NCBI RefSeq assembly: GCF_014302995.1
Contig: NZ_CP060295.1
Span: forward strand, 4,889,501 to 4,953,500
DNA length: 64,000 bases
Reading direction: 5' to 3'
Source: Variovorax sp. PAMC26660
GTDB lineage: Bacteria > Pseudomonadota > Gammaproteobacteria > Burkholderiales > Burkholderiaceae_C
Below, one piece after another: positions 16,067 to 24,904 of this stretch. Every line of letters begins with the position of its first letter. Positions within the stretch are counted from its first letter, which is position 1. Position numbers and translations under genes: made by a program. Below the pieces are notes generated by a model. The model was not told where the DNA came from, did not search any database, and saw only the letters and a list, made by a program, of their open reading frames with translations.

Positions 16067-17194
16067 GTGCGTACCCTGATCGGTGTCAACGACCCTCAAG
16101 CGGTCAAAAAGTGGGCATCGCTGATGGCTGTGGCCATCAACAAGGCGTCCTACTGGGCAAAGAAATTCGTCGGCGAGGGCAAAGACGCTCGCCTCCCCAT
16201 CCAGCGCATCGATGACCTCGAATCCGGCGCTGGCGACGAAGTAACCGTCGACCTGCTCATGCCCCTGAGCATGGAGCCGCTGATCGGCGACGAGACGCTC
16301 GACGGCAAGGAGCAAAAGCTCAAGTACTTCACCGACCGCCTGCGCATCGACCAGGTGCGCGGTGGCGCGGACCTCGGCTCGCGCATGACGAAGAAGCGCA
16401 CCCTGCGCAACCTTCGCCAGGACGCCAAGCGCGCCAGCACCGACTGGTGGAAGCGCCTGATGGACGAGCTGTACTTCATCTACCTGTCGGGCACGCGTGG
16501 CACCGGGGGCGGCATGCTGTGGAGCGCGGCGAACCCGATGTTCGACATCAACTCGCTGACCGCGCCTGACTCGATGCACATGATGTACGCCGGCGCGGCG
16601 ACCTCGAAGGCATCGCTGGCCGCGACCGACACGTTCAAGCTGCGGCTGATCGACAAGGCGGTGGCCAAGGCCGAGACGATGGGTGGCGACGGTACCGATG
16701 AACTCTCGATGATCCCTGTGTCCATCGATGGCGGCGACCACTACATCGCGCTGATGCACACCTACCAGGCCGACGCCATGCGCCAAGACGCGGGCACCGG
16801 CGGCTGGCTCGACATCCAGAAGGCTGCGGCTGCTGCTGAAGGCGCGAAGAACCCGATCTTCACCGGCGCGATGGGCATGTACAACGACGTGGTGCTGCAC
16901 AAGCACCGCAACGTGATTCGCTTCAACGACTACGGCGCGGGCGCGAACCTGCCGGCCGCACGTGCGCTGTTCCTGGGCTCGCAGGCCGCGTTGGTTGCCT
17001 ACGGCGACAACGAAACCGGCACGCGCTTCCGCTGGACCGAGGAAACGAAGGACCACGGCAACAGCGTCGCCATCGGCACGCACGCAATCATGGGCGTGAA
17101 GAAGTCCACCTACAAGTCCAAGGACGGCCAGACCGTTCGCGACTTCGGTGTCATCGCGATGGACACCTACAACGCCGACCCGAACGCCCCCTGA
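16067..17194 (+). CDS. Major capsid protein, N4-gp56 family
   Basis: This 375-aa protein fits the N4-gp56/DUF4043 major capsid family: GDEVTVDLLMPLSMEPLIGD near residue 65, KRTLRNLRQDAKRASTDWW at 107-125, and a C-terminal segment with GAFGSQ-like capsid strands and TYNADPNAP at the end. It starts at a GTG (16067) with AAAGGAG eight bases upstream, the strongest ribosome site in the head region, as expected for the most abundant virion protein. A stable hairpin follows directly at 17201-17220. Confidence 0.9.
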   Translation: MRTLIGVNDPQAVKKWASLMAVAINKASYWAKKFVGEGKDARLPIQRIDDLESGAGDEVTVDLLMPLSMEPLIGDETLDGKEQKLKYFTDRLRIDQVRGGADLGSRMTKKRTLRNLRQDAKRASTDWWKRLMDELYFIYLSGTRGTGGGMLWSAANPMFDINSLTAPDSMHMMYAGAATSKASLAATDTFKLRLIDKAVAKAETMGGDGTDELSMIPVSIDGGDHYIALMHTYQADAMRQDAGTGGWLDIQKAAAAAEGAKNPIFTGAMGMYNDVVLHKHRNVIRFNDYGAGANLPAARALFLGSQAALVAYGDNETGTRFRWTEETKDHGNSVAIGTHAIMGVKKSTYKSKDGQTVRDFGVIAMDTYNADPNAP

Positions 17195-17200
17195 CCTGAT

Positions 17201-17226
17201 GCCCCGGTGCAAGCCGGGGCGTTGCT
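17201..17226 (+). terminator. Stable hairpin after the capsid gene
   Basis: GCCCCGG and CCGGGGC pair around TGCAAG, followed by a weak T-run (GTTGCTC). It may attenuate or protect the capsid mRNA rather than stop all transcription. Confidence 0.5.
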
Positions 17227-17264
17227 CAAGGCTTTCCGCCCATCCCCTCATTCAGGAGCCCGAA

Positions 17265-17711
17265 ATGGCAAAGATTCTTTCCGACGTGATGACCGGCAAA
17301 CGGTCGGTCCCGCAACCCTACGACGCCACCGTCATTCAGGTGTCCGTGGCCATCGTGCTTCCGGCCGCACTGGCTGTGAACGATCTGCTTTCGCTCATCG
17401 AGCTGCCGCCCGGCGTGGATCTCGTCGACTACGACATCTTCGCGCCGCAGCTCGACTCGAATGCTGCGCCGACCAACACCTACTCCATCGGTTCCGAGAA
17501 TGCAGCGGGCACCGACCTCGCAGTGGTCTACGAGACCGGCCTGACCGCCGGCCGTACTGCTACCGGGTCGGTGTCGCGCTGCACCGTTGCCGCCCAGCTG
17601 GCTTCCGACCGCAACACCGCTCGCAAGGTGTCGCTCAAGGTGACCGCCGCATTCGCCACGTACGCCGGCGCGGGGAAGTCCCTGCTCGCCATCTTCCACG
17701 TCAAGAGCTGA
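17265..17711 (+). CDS. Small head protein, possible capsid decoration protein
   Basis: The 148-aa product begins MAKILSDVMTGKRSVPQPYD and is beta-rich with short hydrophobic strands and no membrane helix. It comes right after the capsid gene and its hairpin and is followed by a strong terminator. That is the usual place for a decoration or head-stabilising protein in such phages. The function is inferred from position only. The start is the ATG after an AGGAG site; longer in-frame starts would overlap the capsid gene. Confidence 0.55.
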   Translation: MAKILSDVMTGKRSVPQPYDATVIQVSVAIVLPAALAVNDLLSLIELPPGVDLVDYDIFAPQLDSNAAPTNTYSIGSENAAGTDLAVVYETGLTAGRTATGSVSRCTVAAQLASDRNTARKVSLKVTAAFATYAGAGKSLLAIFHVKS

Positions 17712-17734
17712 TCGCGCCACCCCGGTTTGTGTGC

Positions 17735-17765
17735 AGGGGGCCGCAGCGGTGTGGCCCCCTTTTTC
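17735..17765 (+). terminator. Rho-independent terminator after capsid/decoration genes
   Basis: AGGGGGCC and GGCCCCCT pair around a 10-nt loop, followed directly by TTTTCG. It separates the strongly expressed head genes from the connector genes. Confidence 0.75.
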
Positions 17766-17794
17766 GTTCTCTTTCCCTCATTCAAGGAAGCAAG

Positions 17795-18478
17795 ATGCAT
17801 ATCCACGCCTTCACCCGCAGCACCGAAACGCCCGTCAACCTCTTCGGCATCGATGTGCTGTTCAAGCTCAATGCCGTCGGCCATGCCGTCGCCGAGGTAA
17901 CGGACGCGAGGGCAGCCGAGCGGCTGCTCTCCATCAAGGAGGCCTACCGCGAGTACCACCCGAGCACCGCCGATGCTGTGGTTGCTGCAGCGGCTCCTGT
18001 TGCCACCCCCGCGCCGGCGCCCGCCCCAGTCGCGCCAATTTCGGTCGAGCCCGACCCGGAGCCCGAAGTGCCGAAGGGCCACAGCTCCGACGCTTTCCCG
18101 CTCACCTTCGAGATCGCAGAAGGCAAGACCGTGACCATCGCCGAGATTCTGGCTGCCGCCCAGGCGCGCAGCGGGCTCGACGTCGAGGAATGGAACCTCA
18201 ACGACGTGGAAGACCGCGACACGCTGATCGAGGCCGAGATCGACCTGCAGGTGCAAGCCGCTGCCCCCGCCGCGACGCCTGAAGGCGCCGCAACGCCGGT
18301 GCCGGCCATTTCGTTGGTGCTGAAAGCTGAAGACGGCACCACGGTCGATGTGGGCGCCATGTCGGCGAAGGACGTGCGCGCCTTCGCCGCGCAGAACGGC
18401 GTGGAGCTGCCCAGCGGCAACAGCACGAAAGTCGCCGACCTGCGGCTGATGGTCGTGCAGGCACTGACCAAGGCCTGA
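17795..18478 (+). CDS. Phage structural protein with Pro/Ala linker, unknown role
   Basis: This 227-aa protein has an N-terminal domain (MHIHAFTRSTETPVNLFGID) and an Ala/Pro-rich linker near 60-85. The C-terminal half ends in a SAP-like or LEM-like helical motif (DLRLMVVQALTKA), similar to ends of virion proteins that carry small peptide-binding folds. No family is recognised. It precedes the connector genes with 4-bp spacing, so it is probably a head-completion protein. Confidence 0.5.
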   Translation: MHIHAFTRSTETPVNLFGIDVLFKLNAVGHAVAEVTDARAAERLLSIKEAYREYHPSTADAVVAAAAPVATPAPAPAPVAPISVEPDPEPEVPKGHSSDAFPLTFEIAEGKTVTIAEILAAAQARSGLDVEEWNLNDVEDRDTLIEAEIDLQVQAAAPAATPEGAATPVPAISLVLKAEDGTTVDVGAMSAKDVRAFAAQNGVELPSGNSTKVADLRLMVVQALTKA

Positions 18479-18482
18479 TCCC

Positions 18483-19103
18483 ATGCTCGCCAAGCAGATC
18501 CTCCGCAAAGCGCGTTTCCTCCTGAGCGACCCCGATGCGGTGCGCTGGTCGGACCCGGATCTGCTCGGCTGGCTCAACAGCGCGCAGCTCCAGATCGTCG
18601 CAGTGCGACCCGATGCGAAGGCCACGAAGGTAGATCACCCGCTGGCCCTCGGTGTCGAGCAGGTCATCCCTGCCAATGGCACCAAGCTGCTGGACGTCAT
18701 CCGCAACACCTCGGGCCGCGCGGTGACGCTCATCAGCCGCGACCAGCTCAGCTCCTACGACCCGGACTGGTACACGTCGGCTCCCAGTGCGACCACCAAG
18801 CACTACACCTTCGACGAGAGCGATCCCAAGTCCTTCGAGGTGTTTCCGCCAGCGGCGGCCGGGGCGAAAGTGCGGCTGCTGTATGCGGCCATCCCCACCG
18901 ACTGCGCCGACGTGGACAGCGCGATCGATCTCGATGCCATCTACGAGGGGCCGCTGATCGACTTCGTGTGCTACCGCGCTTGGGCGCAGGACAGCGACAA
19001 CCCTGGCGACGCCGGCAACGCAGCGAACGCCATTTCGACGTTCATGCAGGCCCTGACCGGCAAGACCCAATCTGACCAGGCCACCCGGCCCGCGCGCAAA
19101 TGA
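18483..19103 (+). CDS. Phage adaptor (head-tail connector) protein
   Basis: The 206-aa product starts MLAKQILRKARFLLSDPDAV, continues VRWSDPDLLGWLNSAQLQIV, and ends with a helix rich in Ala and Asn. This N-terminal pattern (a helix followed by W-x-D-x-x-L-x-x-W-L-N) is typical of DUF6682-type phage adaptor proteins that sit below the portal. It overlaps the next gene by 4 bp. The order capsid, small protein, adaptor, second connector matches podoviral neck assembly. Confidence 0.65.
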   Translation: MLAKQILRKARFLLSDPDAVRWSDPDLLGWLNSAQLQIVAVRPDAKATKVDHPLALGVEQVIPANGTKLLDVIRNTSGRAVTLISRDQLSSYDPDWYTSAPSATTKHYTFDESDPKSFEVFPPAAAGAKVRLLYAAIPTDCADVDSAIDLDAIYEGPLIDFVCYRAWAQDSDNPGDAGNAANAISTFMQALTGKTQSDQATRPARK

Positions 19104-19660
19104 AGCTCTGGAATGCCTTCCTCCGCGATGTGCGCCCGTCGGCGCCCACCACGCCCGAGCCGGTGCTCGAGCACGCCATCCTGCGCGCGGCACAGGAGTT
19201 TTGCCAGCGCACGCGCGCGTGGGTGGTGGAGTTTGACCCGACGATCACATCGGCCGACGCGACCGAGTACGACATGGAGTTGCCAGCCGGCACAGAGCTT
19301 GTGCGCATCGAGAGCGCCAGCCTTGATGGTCACCCGTTCGCCGTGTGGAGGCGTGACGCCAAGGCCTCCGGCCGGTATGTCTTCACGCCCGATGGCCGAA
19401 CGTTGCGCTTCTCGCAGCGGTCGACCGATGGCCAGAGCCTCGTGCTCACTTGCAGCGTGAAGCCAGGGGAGGGCGCCAAGGGTATCGATGACGTGGTGTT
19501 CGCTCGCTACGTCACGGTCATCGCGCTTGGCGCGGTGGCAGGCATCACCGGCGATGCGGCGAAGCAGGGCCGCTTCGAGGCCAAGTGCGACGACATCGTT
19601 TTCCAGCTCTGGAAGGGCAATGCCGCCACGCGGCAGCGCACCGAACCCAGCTTCTTCTAG
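19100..19660 (+). CDS. Head-tail connector or tail completion protein
   Basis: This 186-aa protein begins MKLWNAFLRDVRPSAPTTPE and has LEHAILRAAQEFCQRTRAWV, a helical motif common in small neck proteins of short-tailed phages. The C-terminal half (ITGDAAKQGRFEAKCDDIV) is also helical. It overlaps the adaptor gene by 4 bp (ATGA). The neck role follows from position and size. Confidence 0.6.
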   Translation: MKLWNAFLRDVRPSAPTTPEPVLEHAILRAAQEFCQRTRAWVVEFDPTITSADATEYDMELPAGTELVRIESASLDGHPFAVWRRDAKASGRYVFTPDGRTLRFSQRSTDGQSLVLTCSVKPGEGAKGIDDVVFARYVTVIALGAVAGITGDAAKQGRFEAKCDDIVFQLWKGNAATRQRTEPSFF

Positions 19661-19673
19661 CGAGATCCCGACC

Positions 19674-21209
19674 ATGAGCAACATCCCAACTTGCGCCGTC
19701 CGGGCCGTCGTGCGCGATTCGGTAGGTGGCCAGCCCGTCGAAGGGGCCAAGGTCAGTGCACGTCTGTCGAGCTACGAGGTGTATCAAGGCTACGTGGTGC
19801 CGCATCTGGTGCAAGGCGTCACCGACGTGAACGGCGAGTGCATCCTGAACCTCTGGCCCAACCAGCTTGGGGCCGTGGAGTCGAACTACGCGGTCACAAT
19901 CCTGGCACTCGGCAAGTCGCTCAAAACCTTCTGCGTGGTGCCAAGCGCACCAGCAGCGGAACTCAGCGACATCGCGGAGCTGCCACCCTACGACGGCCTG
20001 AACGACGGTTCCCTCATCATTGGCCAGGTGTTGGCGGCCTTGACTGCTGCGCAGGCCGCGCGCGACGTCGCGATCACGAAGGCCGGCGAGGCCGGCATTT
20101 CGGCGACTAACGCCGCCAACAGCGAGACGAACGCGGCCGCGAGCATGGCCAATGCGGCCACGAGCGAGACGAGTGCACTGGCCTCGAGAAATCGCGCTCA
20201 AGCCTGGGCCATCCAACTTGGCATGCCGGTCGAGGGCGGCGAATACAGCGCCAAGTACCACGCCCTCAAAGCTGCAGAGTCGGCCGCCAGCATTGCGGAT
20301 GGTCCGGTCTACTCGTGGATCGGCCTGTTCGGCATCATCACGCAGGCGCAGGCGCGCACGGCGCTGAACATCGGGAATGTCCAGAACACGGCTGACATCG
20401 ACAAGGTTGTCAGCACGCCCACGCGGGACGCGCTCAATCTGAAGCTCGACATCACAGCCGCGACGGATCTTCTTGCCAAGAAGGCCGATCTGGTGGGAGG
20501 CTTGATCCCTGCTTCGCAGCTTCCGAGCAGTGTCGACAACATGGACGAGTTTCCGACGCGGGCCGACTTTCCCGCTGTCGGCGTGAAGGAGCGCATCTAC
20601 CTTGCGGTGAACGATGCGACGCCTGCGAACCCAACGCGGCAGTACCGATGGGCCGGAACAACCTACGCCGAAATCAATCCTTCGCCTGGCACCACCGATG
20701 CGCTGATCGAAGGGAGCGGCAACCTTTACTTCACGGCTGCGCGCGTCCGTGACACGGTGCTGGCCGGCCTGAGCCTCGTCGCCAACGCAGCCATCACGGC
20801 TTCCGACACGGTGGTGTCGGCATTGGGGAAACTGCAGAAGCAGGTCACGGACCTCATTGCGGCCGTGGGGTTGAAGGCAGACGCCGCGACGACCGTAACG
20901 AAAGACATGGCGACGGGGGCGGCCAACATTCCGGTCGGCACCACTGCACAGCGGCCAGTGAACGGGGCGGGAAAACTGCGCTTCAACTCATCGCTTGGCC
21001 GATGGGAAGGCAATACCGGCGCAGCTTGGGGTTCGCTTGGCGGCGCCTCGGGCGGTGGCACAGACGCCATCTTCTACGTGAGCGATGCCGTGATGACGGC
21101 CGACCATACCGTTGCTGCGGGGACCAACGAGGGGGTATTCGGGCCGCTCACCATCGCGCCAGGTGCGGTCCTTGAAATCTCTGCGGGCTCAACGCTCACC
21201 ATCGTCTAA
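19674..21209 (+). CDS. Tail fibre protein
   Basis: The 511-aa product has an N-terminal attachment domain (about 1-130). An Ala/Ser/Asn-rich heptad-like stalk follows (residues 140-185, SATNAANSETNAAASMANAA), then LNIGNVQNTADI, a motif frequent in phage fibres. Further fibre segments lead to a small C-terminal beta domain ending SAGSTLTIV. Such fibres bind the host surface. The ATG at 19674 is used; the frame is open upstream into the previous gene. It begins a four-gene receptor-binding cluster. Confidence 0.8.
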   Translation: MSNIPTCAVRAVVRDSVGGQPVEGAKVSARLSSYEVYQGYVVPHLVQGVTDVNGECILNLWPNQLGAVESNYAVTILALGKSLKTFCVVPSAPAAELSDIAELPPYDGLNDGSLIIGQVLAALTAAQAARDVAITKAGEAGISATNAANSETNAAASMANAATSETSALASRNRAQAWAIQLGMPVEGGEYSAKYHALKAAESAASIADGPVYSWIGLFGIITQAQARTALNIGNVQNTADIDKVVSTPTRDALNLKLDITAATDLLAKKADLVGGLIPASQLPSSVDNMDEFPTRADFPAVGVKERIYLAVNDATPANPTRQYRWAGTTYAEINPSPGTTDALIEGSGNLYFTAARVRDTVLAGLSLVANAAITASDTVVSALGKLQKQVTDLIAAVGLKADAATTVTKDMATGAANIPVGTTAQRPVNGAGKLRFNSSLGRWEGNTGAAWGSLGGASGGGTDAIFYVSDAVMTADHTVAAGTNEGVFGPLTIAPGAVLEISAGSTLTIV

Positions 21210-21217
21210 GGAGCGAT

Positions 21218-21769
21218 ATGTCCGTAAAAATCGACGGCAACGGCGAAATCATCGGCGCCACGAATACCGTGCCGACCGGCATGCCGCACATCTTCTTGCG
21301 AACGACCGTCCCGCCAGGGTGGATAGCGGCAAACGGCACCGTGGCGACCATCGGCAACGTCGGCAGCGGCGCAGCGCGCGCGAATGCCGACACGCTTGCC
21401 CTGTTCACCGAGTGGTGGAGGTATACCGACGCGCAGTTGCCCATCTTCACGAACGCGGGCGGCGCTTCGACACGCGGCGCCAGCGCGCAGGCCGACTGGC
21501 TTGCCGGCAAGCGCTTGAGCGTGTTCAACATCGCGGGGCGCTTCCTGCGCGCGGCGGGAACCATCAACACGTTGACATTCGTCAACGGCACGGCCTATGC
21601 CGACACATTCCGCTCGCACGATCACGGTATCGCCGGGCCGGGCACTTTTTCCGTGGGTGGCTCGGCGGAATACGCCCCCAATGTTGGCCGCAACAAGCTG
21701 TCTGAGGCGGTTGGTGCTGCCGAGACCGCGCCAGTAAGCCTGGCCGGCCTGGCGTGCGTGAAGCTCTAA
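21218..21769 (+). CDS. Tail collar-like fibre protein
   Basis: This 183-aa protein contains the tail-collar signature TVPPGWIAANG (near 30-40), then FNIAGRFLRAAG and SHDHGIAGPG. This is the usual order in short phage collar or fibre-tip proteins (Ser-His-Asp-His near the end). It is much shorter than complete collar fibres, so it probably works with the long fibre encoded just upstream (8-bp gap). Start at an ATG after an AAGGAG site. Confidence 0.75.
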   Translation: MSVKIDGNGEIIGATNTVPTGMPHIFLRTTVPPGWIAANGTVATIGNVGSGAARANADTLALFTEWWRYTDAQLPIFTNAGGASTRGASAQADWLAGKRLSVFNIAGRFLRAAGTINTLTFVNGTAYADTFRSHDHGIAGPGTFSVGGSAEYAPNVGRNKLSEAVGAAETAPVSLAGLACVKL

Positions 21770-21778
21770 AGGATCGAC

Positions 21779-22663
21779 ATGACCCTCAAACTTCAGTCGG
21801 ATGCTGTAGGCGGCTCGATCCTCAACGAGGACGGCACCGTAGTCCTGAAGATCGATGCCGGTGGCAAGCTCGTGCTGCCGGGACTCAACCGGCGCAGTCG
21901 ACGAAATCGCGCGTTGAACAGCAACTTCTGCAGGAACACGCGCAAGAAGACCGGTACCGTGGTGCTGGGCGCCGGCGCCTACGGCTTCGATATGTGGAAG
22001 GCCGGCGCGGCCGGCTGCACTTTCACCTTCTCGACCACAGGGCTCGACACCACCATCAACATCACGGTGGGCTCGCTCGTTCAAGTCATCATCGGCGAGA
22101 ACGTGGTGGGCGGGAACTACGTGATGTCGTGGCTCGGCACCAGCCTGGGGAAGATCGGCGCGGGGTCTCCGACGGCATCCGTGGCGGCTGCCACCAATGT
22201 TGCCGCCGCCACGAATTTGAGCATCGAGTTCGGTGTTGGAACGCTCGGCCTTGTGCAGCTCGAAGAGGGAAAGGTGGTCAACGAGTACGACCGCAAGGAC
22301 GTGGCCGAAGAGGTTCACGACCTCGGCTATTTCCTTGATACCAGCTACGTCGGCGTCGCTCCTGGCACGCCTGCTGCCGCCGAGGGGCGGCTCACGCGCC
22401 TCTCGTCTTCGACCTCGTCGTATGTCGAATTCGACATCGTTTTTACGCGCCGGATGTGGAAGAAGCCGACGACGTTCAACCTCTACAGCTACGCGGGTGG
22501 CGAGATTGATTCGATCTACAACGAAGCCAACGGCGCCGTCTACGCGGTGGCGAACGTTGGCCCCAATAACACGAGCCCACGGGGCGGCCAGTTCCAGGCG
22601 GCGACCGCGCCGACCGCAAGCACCGTTTGCTCGGCCCACTTTTTCGCCTCTTGCGAGCCCTGA
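21779..22663 (+). CDS. Phage receptor-binding or fibre-tip protein, putative
   Basis: The 294-aa protein begins MTLKLQSDAVGGSILNEDGT and KIDAGGKLVLPGL, a fibre-type beta start. A basic patch follows (RRSRRNRALNSNF), and then a large beta-rich domain with a jelly-roll-like composition. It sits between the collar-like gene and another fibre-associated gene. I recognise no enzymatic motif. A role in host recognition is inferred from its neighbours. Confidence 0.6.
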   Translation: MTLKLQSDAVGGSILNEDGTVVLKIDAGGKLVLPGLNRRSRRNRALNSNFCRNTRKKTGTVVLGAGAYGFDMWKAGAAGCTFTFSTTGLDTTINITVGSLVQVIIGENVVGGNYVMSWLGTSLGKIGAGSPTASVAAATNVAAATNLSIEFGVGTLGLVQLEEGKVVNEYDRKDVAEEVHDLGYFLDTSYVGVAPGTPAAAEGRLTRLSSSTSSYVEFDIVFTRRMWKKPTTFNLYSYAGGEIDSIYNEANGAVYAVANVGPNNTSPRGGQFQAATAPTASTVCSAHFFASCEP

Positions 22664-22672
22664 AAGAAGAAC

Positions 22673-23209
22673 ATGGCATTGAAAAACGACTTCTATCAAG
22701 TGGGCCTTAGCGCGACGCCGGGCAACAACTTCGTTTTGCAAACCGATGCGGCGGGTGGCTTCAAGCTGTCTCGCGGCATTCTGGTGGTCGGGGTGCCAGT
22801 GACCTCGCAGGACATCCTGACGGCCGATGCGAGCGGCTACGTTGACTTCCTGCCGACGCCGTGGGTCACCTCTTCGCCGACCCCAACGCCTTCCGCTGGC
22901 GCTCTGGGCTCTGCGGTGGCCGCCCTCCGGCTTCGGAAGCAAGGGAAGACGGTTCAGTATCAACTGAGTGTAGACATCACGAGCGTAGGCACTGCAAGCG
23001 GAACAATTTCCATCCCCCTGCCGTATGTCGCTGCCACGATTGGTGTGCTTCGCGAATGGAACGGCGTCGGCCGTGAATCTCGACAGGTCGGGTATGGGGC
23101 GTTGTCCTGGGTGCAAAGTGGAACGAGCACGCTTTTTATCGCAACAGACAACCCCTTCAATAACAACCATTTGTTGAACGTGTCGGGCTCCTACGAGTCG
23201 GCGGCCTGA
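22673..23209 (+). CDS. Fibre-associated protein, unknown function
   Basis: This 178-aa beta-rich protein begins MALKNDFYQVGLSATPGNNF, a start that resembles that of the preceding gene product in style (short hydrophilic leader, then a Gly-rich strand). Pro/Ser/Thr-rich residues near 63-75 suggest a linker. It closes the receptor-binding cluster. No family is recognised. A short gap of 3 bp leads to the nozzle-like gene. Confidence 0.55.
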   Translation: MALKNDFYQVGLSATPGNNFVLQTDAAGGFKLSRGILVVGVPVTSQDILTADASGYVDFLPTPWVTSSPTPTPSAGALGSAVAALRLRKQGKTVQYQLSVDITSVGTASGTISIPLPYVAATIGVLREWNGVGRESRQVGYGALSWVQSGTSTLFIATDNPFNNNHLLNVSGSYESAA

Positions 23210-23212
23210 GCA

Positions 23213-24904
23213 ATGAGCCGCATCGCACTGGCCAGTTTCAGCGGCGCCGTGAAGGCGCTGGAGCCGAAGCTGCTCGCCGACACCATCGGGGTGGAGTCCT
23301 TCAACCAGAAGCCCGGCCGCGGCGACTTGCGACCGTGGCGCACCCCGCTTGAGGTCTACACCGTGCCCGTGGGCACGAAGACGATCTATCGCATGGGCCG
23401 CGCCACACCGAGCGACGTGAACTACTGGTTGACCTGGCCGACGGCGGTGAACGCCATCCACGGGTTCATCAGCGGCGACACGACAGAGCGCACCTACTAC
23501 ACCGGCGACGGGCCGCCGAAGCAGACCAACAACACGATCGCGCTGGCCGCGAAGCCTTACCCGACCGCCTGGGCGCTGCTGGGCGTGCCGGCGCCCGCTC
23601 AGGCGCTGCTGGTCACGCCCAAGAACACGGGCGTGGCCAAGGACACCGAGATCCGCTACTACACCTACACCTACGTGACCACATTGGGTGAAGAGAGCGC
23701 GCCGGCGCCTGTCTCGGCGCAGGTCACCTGCAAGACCGATGACAAGCTCGACATCACGAACGTCGCAGCGCCGCCGGCCGGGAGCTACGGTATCAACCGC
23801 ATCCGCTTCTATCGCACGCAGTCAGGCGCGGCGGGCGACACCGAGTTCTACTTCCTGCGTGAAGAAGTTGCGACGGTCACGTCGACCGTCGACGACAACC
23901 GCGCATTGGGCGAGGTGCTGCCAACGGATGGCTGGCTCCCGACGCCAGCGTCGCTCACCTGCCTCACGGCGATGTGGAACGGCATGGCGGCCGGCATCGT
24001 CGCGGAGGATGGCAGCGTGCGCTACTGCATCGCCTACAAACCCTACGCTTGGCCCATCGCCTACGAGACGCTGACGCCCAACTCGAAGGCGGTGGCGCTG
24101 GGGATCTACGGCCAGCGGCTCTTGATCTTGACCAATGGCAAGCCCATGCTCGTGTCGGGCTCGGGCCCGGACGCGCTGGACGAACAGCCACTGGAGATGT
24201 CACAGGCATGCGTCGCACCGCGCAGCGCCGTGGGCGTGGGCCACGGTGTGGTGTGGGCCTCGCCCGATGGCCTGGCGTACTTCGGTGAGGCGGGTGGCAA
24301 AGTGCTCACCGCGAACATCCTCACGGAAGACCAGTGGAAGGAGATGAACCCAGCCAGCGTCACGGGCGCGTTCTATAAGGGCGCGTACTTCGGCAGCTAT
24401 CTCGACGCCGGTGGCGTGCGCCGTGGCTTCTTCATCGACCCGGTAAACCCGACGGGCATGTTTTTCCTCGAGCAGGGCTTCGAGACCATGTATTTCGATG
24501 AGTCACAGGGCCTGCTCTATGTGCTCGACGGCGCGAAGATCAAGAAATGGGACTTCGGCGCCGCGCTGATGACCGCGCGCTTTCGCAGCAAGGTGTTCAC
24601 GGCGGTGGACCGTAACTACGTCGCCGCGCGCGTCGAGGCCGAGGCCTACCCCGTCACCGTGATGTTCGACGCCCTCGATCTGGATGCTCAGGCCATCGCC
24701 GGGCGACTGGCGGAGTCGCCAGCCCTTTTCACATCGCCCGCGGCGGGGGTGCTCCGGCACACGCGCGTGGTCACCGACCGCAAGCCCTTCAGGCTCCCCG
24801 GTAAGTTCGTGGCGCGTGCCCACCAGGTGGAAGTGCAAACCGAGAAGGCCGTGCAGTGGGTGATGGTGGCCACCAGCATGAAGGAACTGGCGGAGGCCCC
24901 GTAA
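23213..24904 (+). CDS. Tail nozzle / tail-tube-B-like protein, putative
   Basis: The 563-aa product is beta-rich throughout. It has repeated segments consistent with a propeller (GNGVVWASPDGLAYF-like, LLYVLDGAKIKKW) and a central fibronectin-like part (YTYTYVTTLGEESAPAPVSA, near 150-170). The pattern resembles nozzle proteins of short-tailed phages, which close the tail channel. The assignment is by architecture and position. The stop TAA overlaps the next ATG by one base. Confidence 0.65.
   Translation: MSRIALASFSGAVKALEPKLLADTIGVESFNQKPGRGDLRPWRTPLEVYTVPVGTKTIYRMGRATPSDVNYWLTWPTAVNAIHGFISGDTTERTYYTGDGPPKQTNNTIALAAKPYPTAWALLGVPAPAQALLVTPKNTGVAKDTEIRYYTYTYVTTLGEESAPAPVSAQVTCKTDDKLDITNVAAPPAGSYGINRIRFYRTQSGAAGDTEFYFLREEVATVTSTVDDNRALGEVLPTDGWLPTPASLTCLTAMWNGMAAGIVAEDGSVRYCIAYKPYAWPIAYETLTPNSKAVALGIYGQRLLILTNGKPMLVSGSGPDALDEQPLEMSQACVAPRSAVGVGHGVVWASPDGLAYFGEAGGKVLTANILTEDQWKEMNPASVTGAFYKGAYFGSYLDAGGVRRGFFIDPVNPTGMFFLEQGFETMYFDESQGLLYVLDGAKIKKWDFGAALMTARFRSKVFTAVDRNYVAARVEAEAYPVTVMFDALDLDAQAIAGRLAESPALFTSPAAGVLRHTRVVTDRKPFRLPGKFVARAHQVEVQTEKAVQWVMVATSMKELAEAP

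Noticed and set aside
21206..23461. Antisense frame of 751 codons across the fibre genes
   Set aside because: It crosses several plus-strand genes with good starts and stops and has a shadow-like composition.
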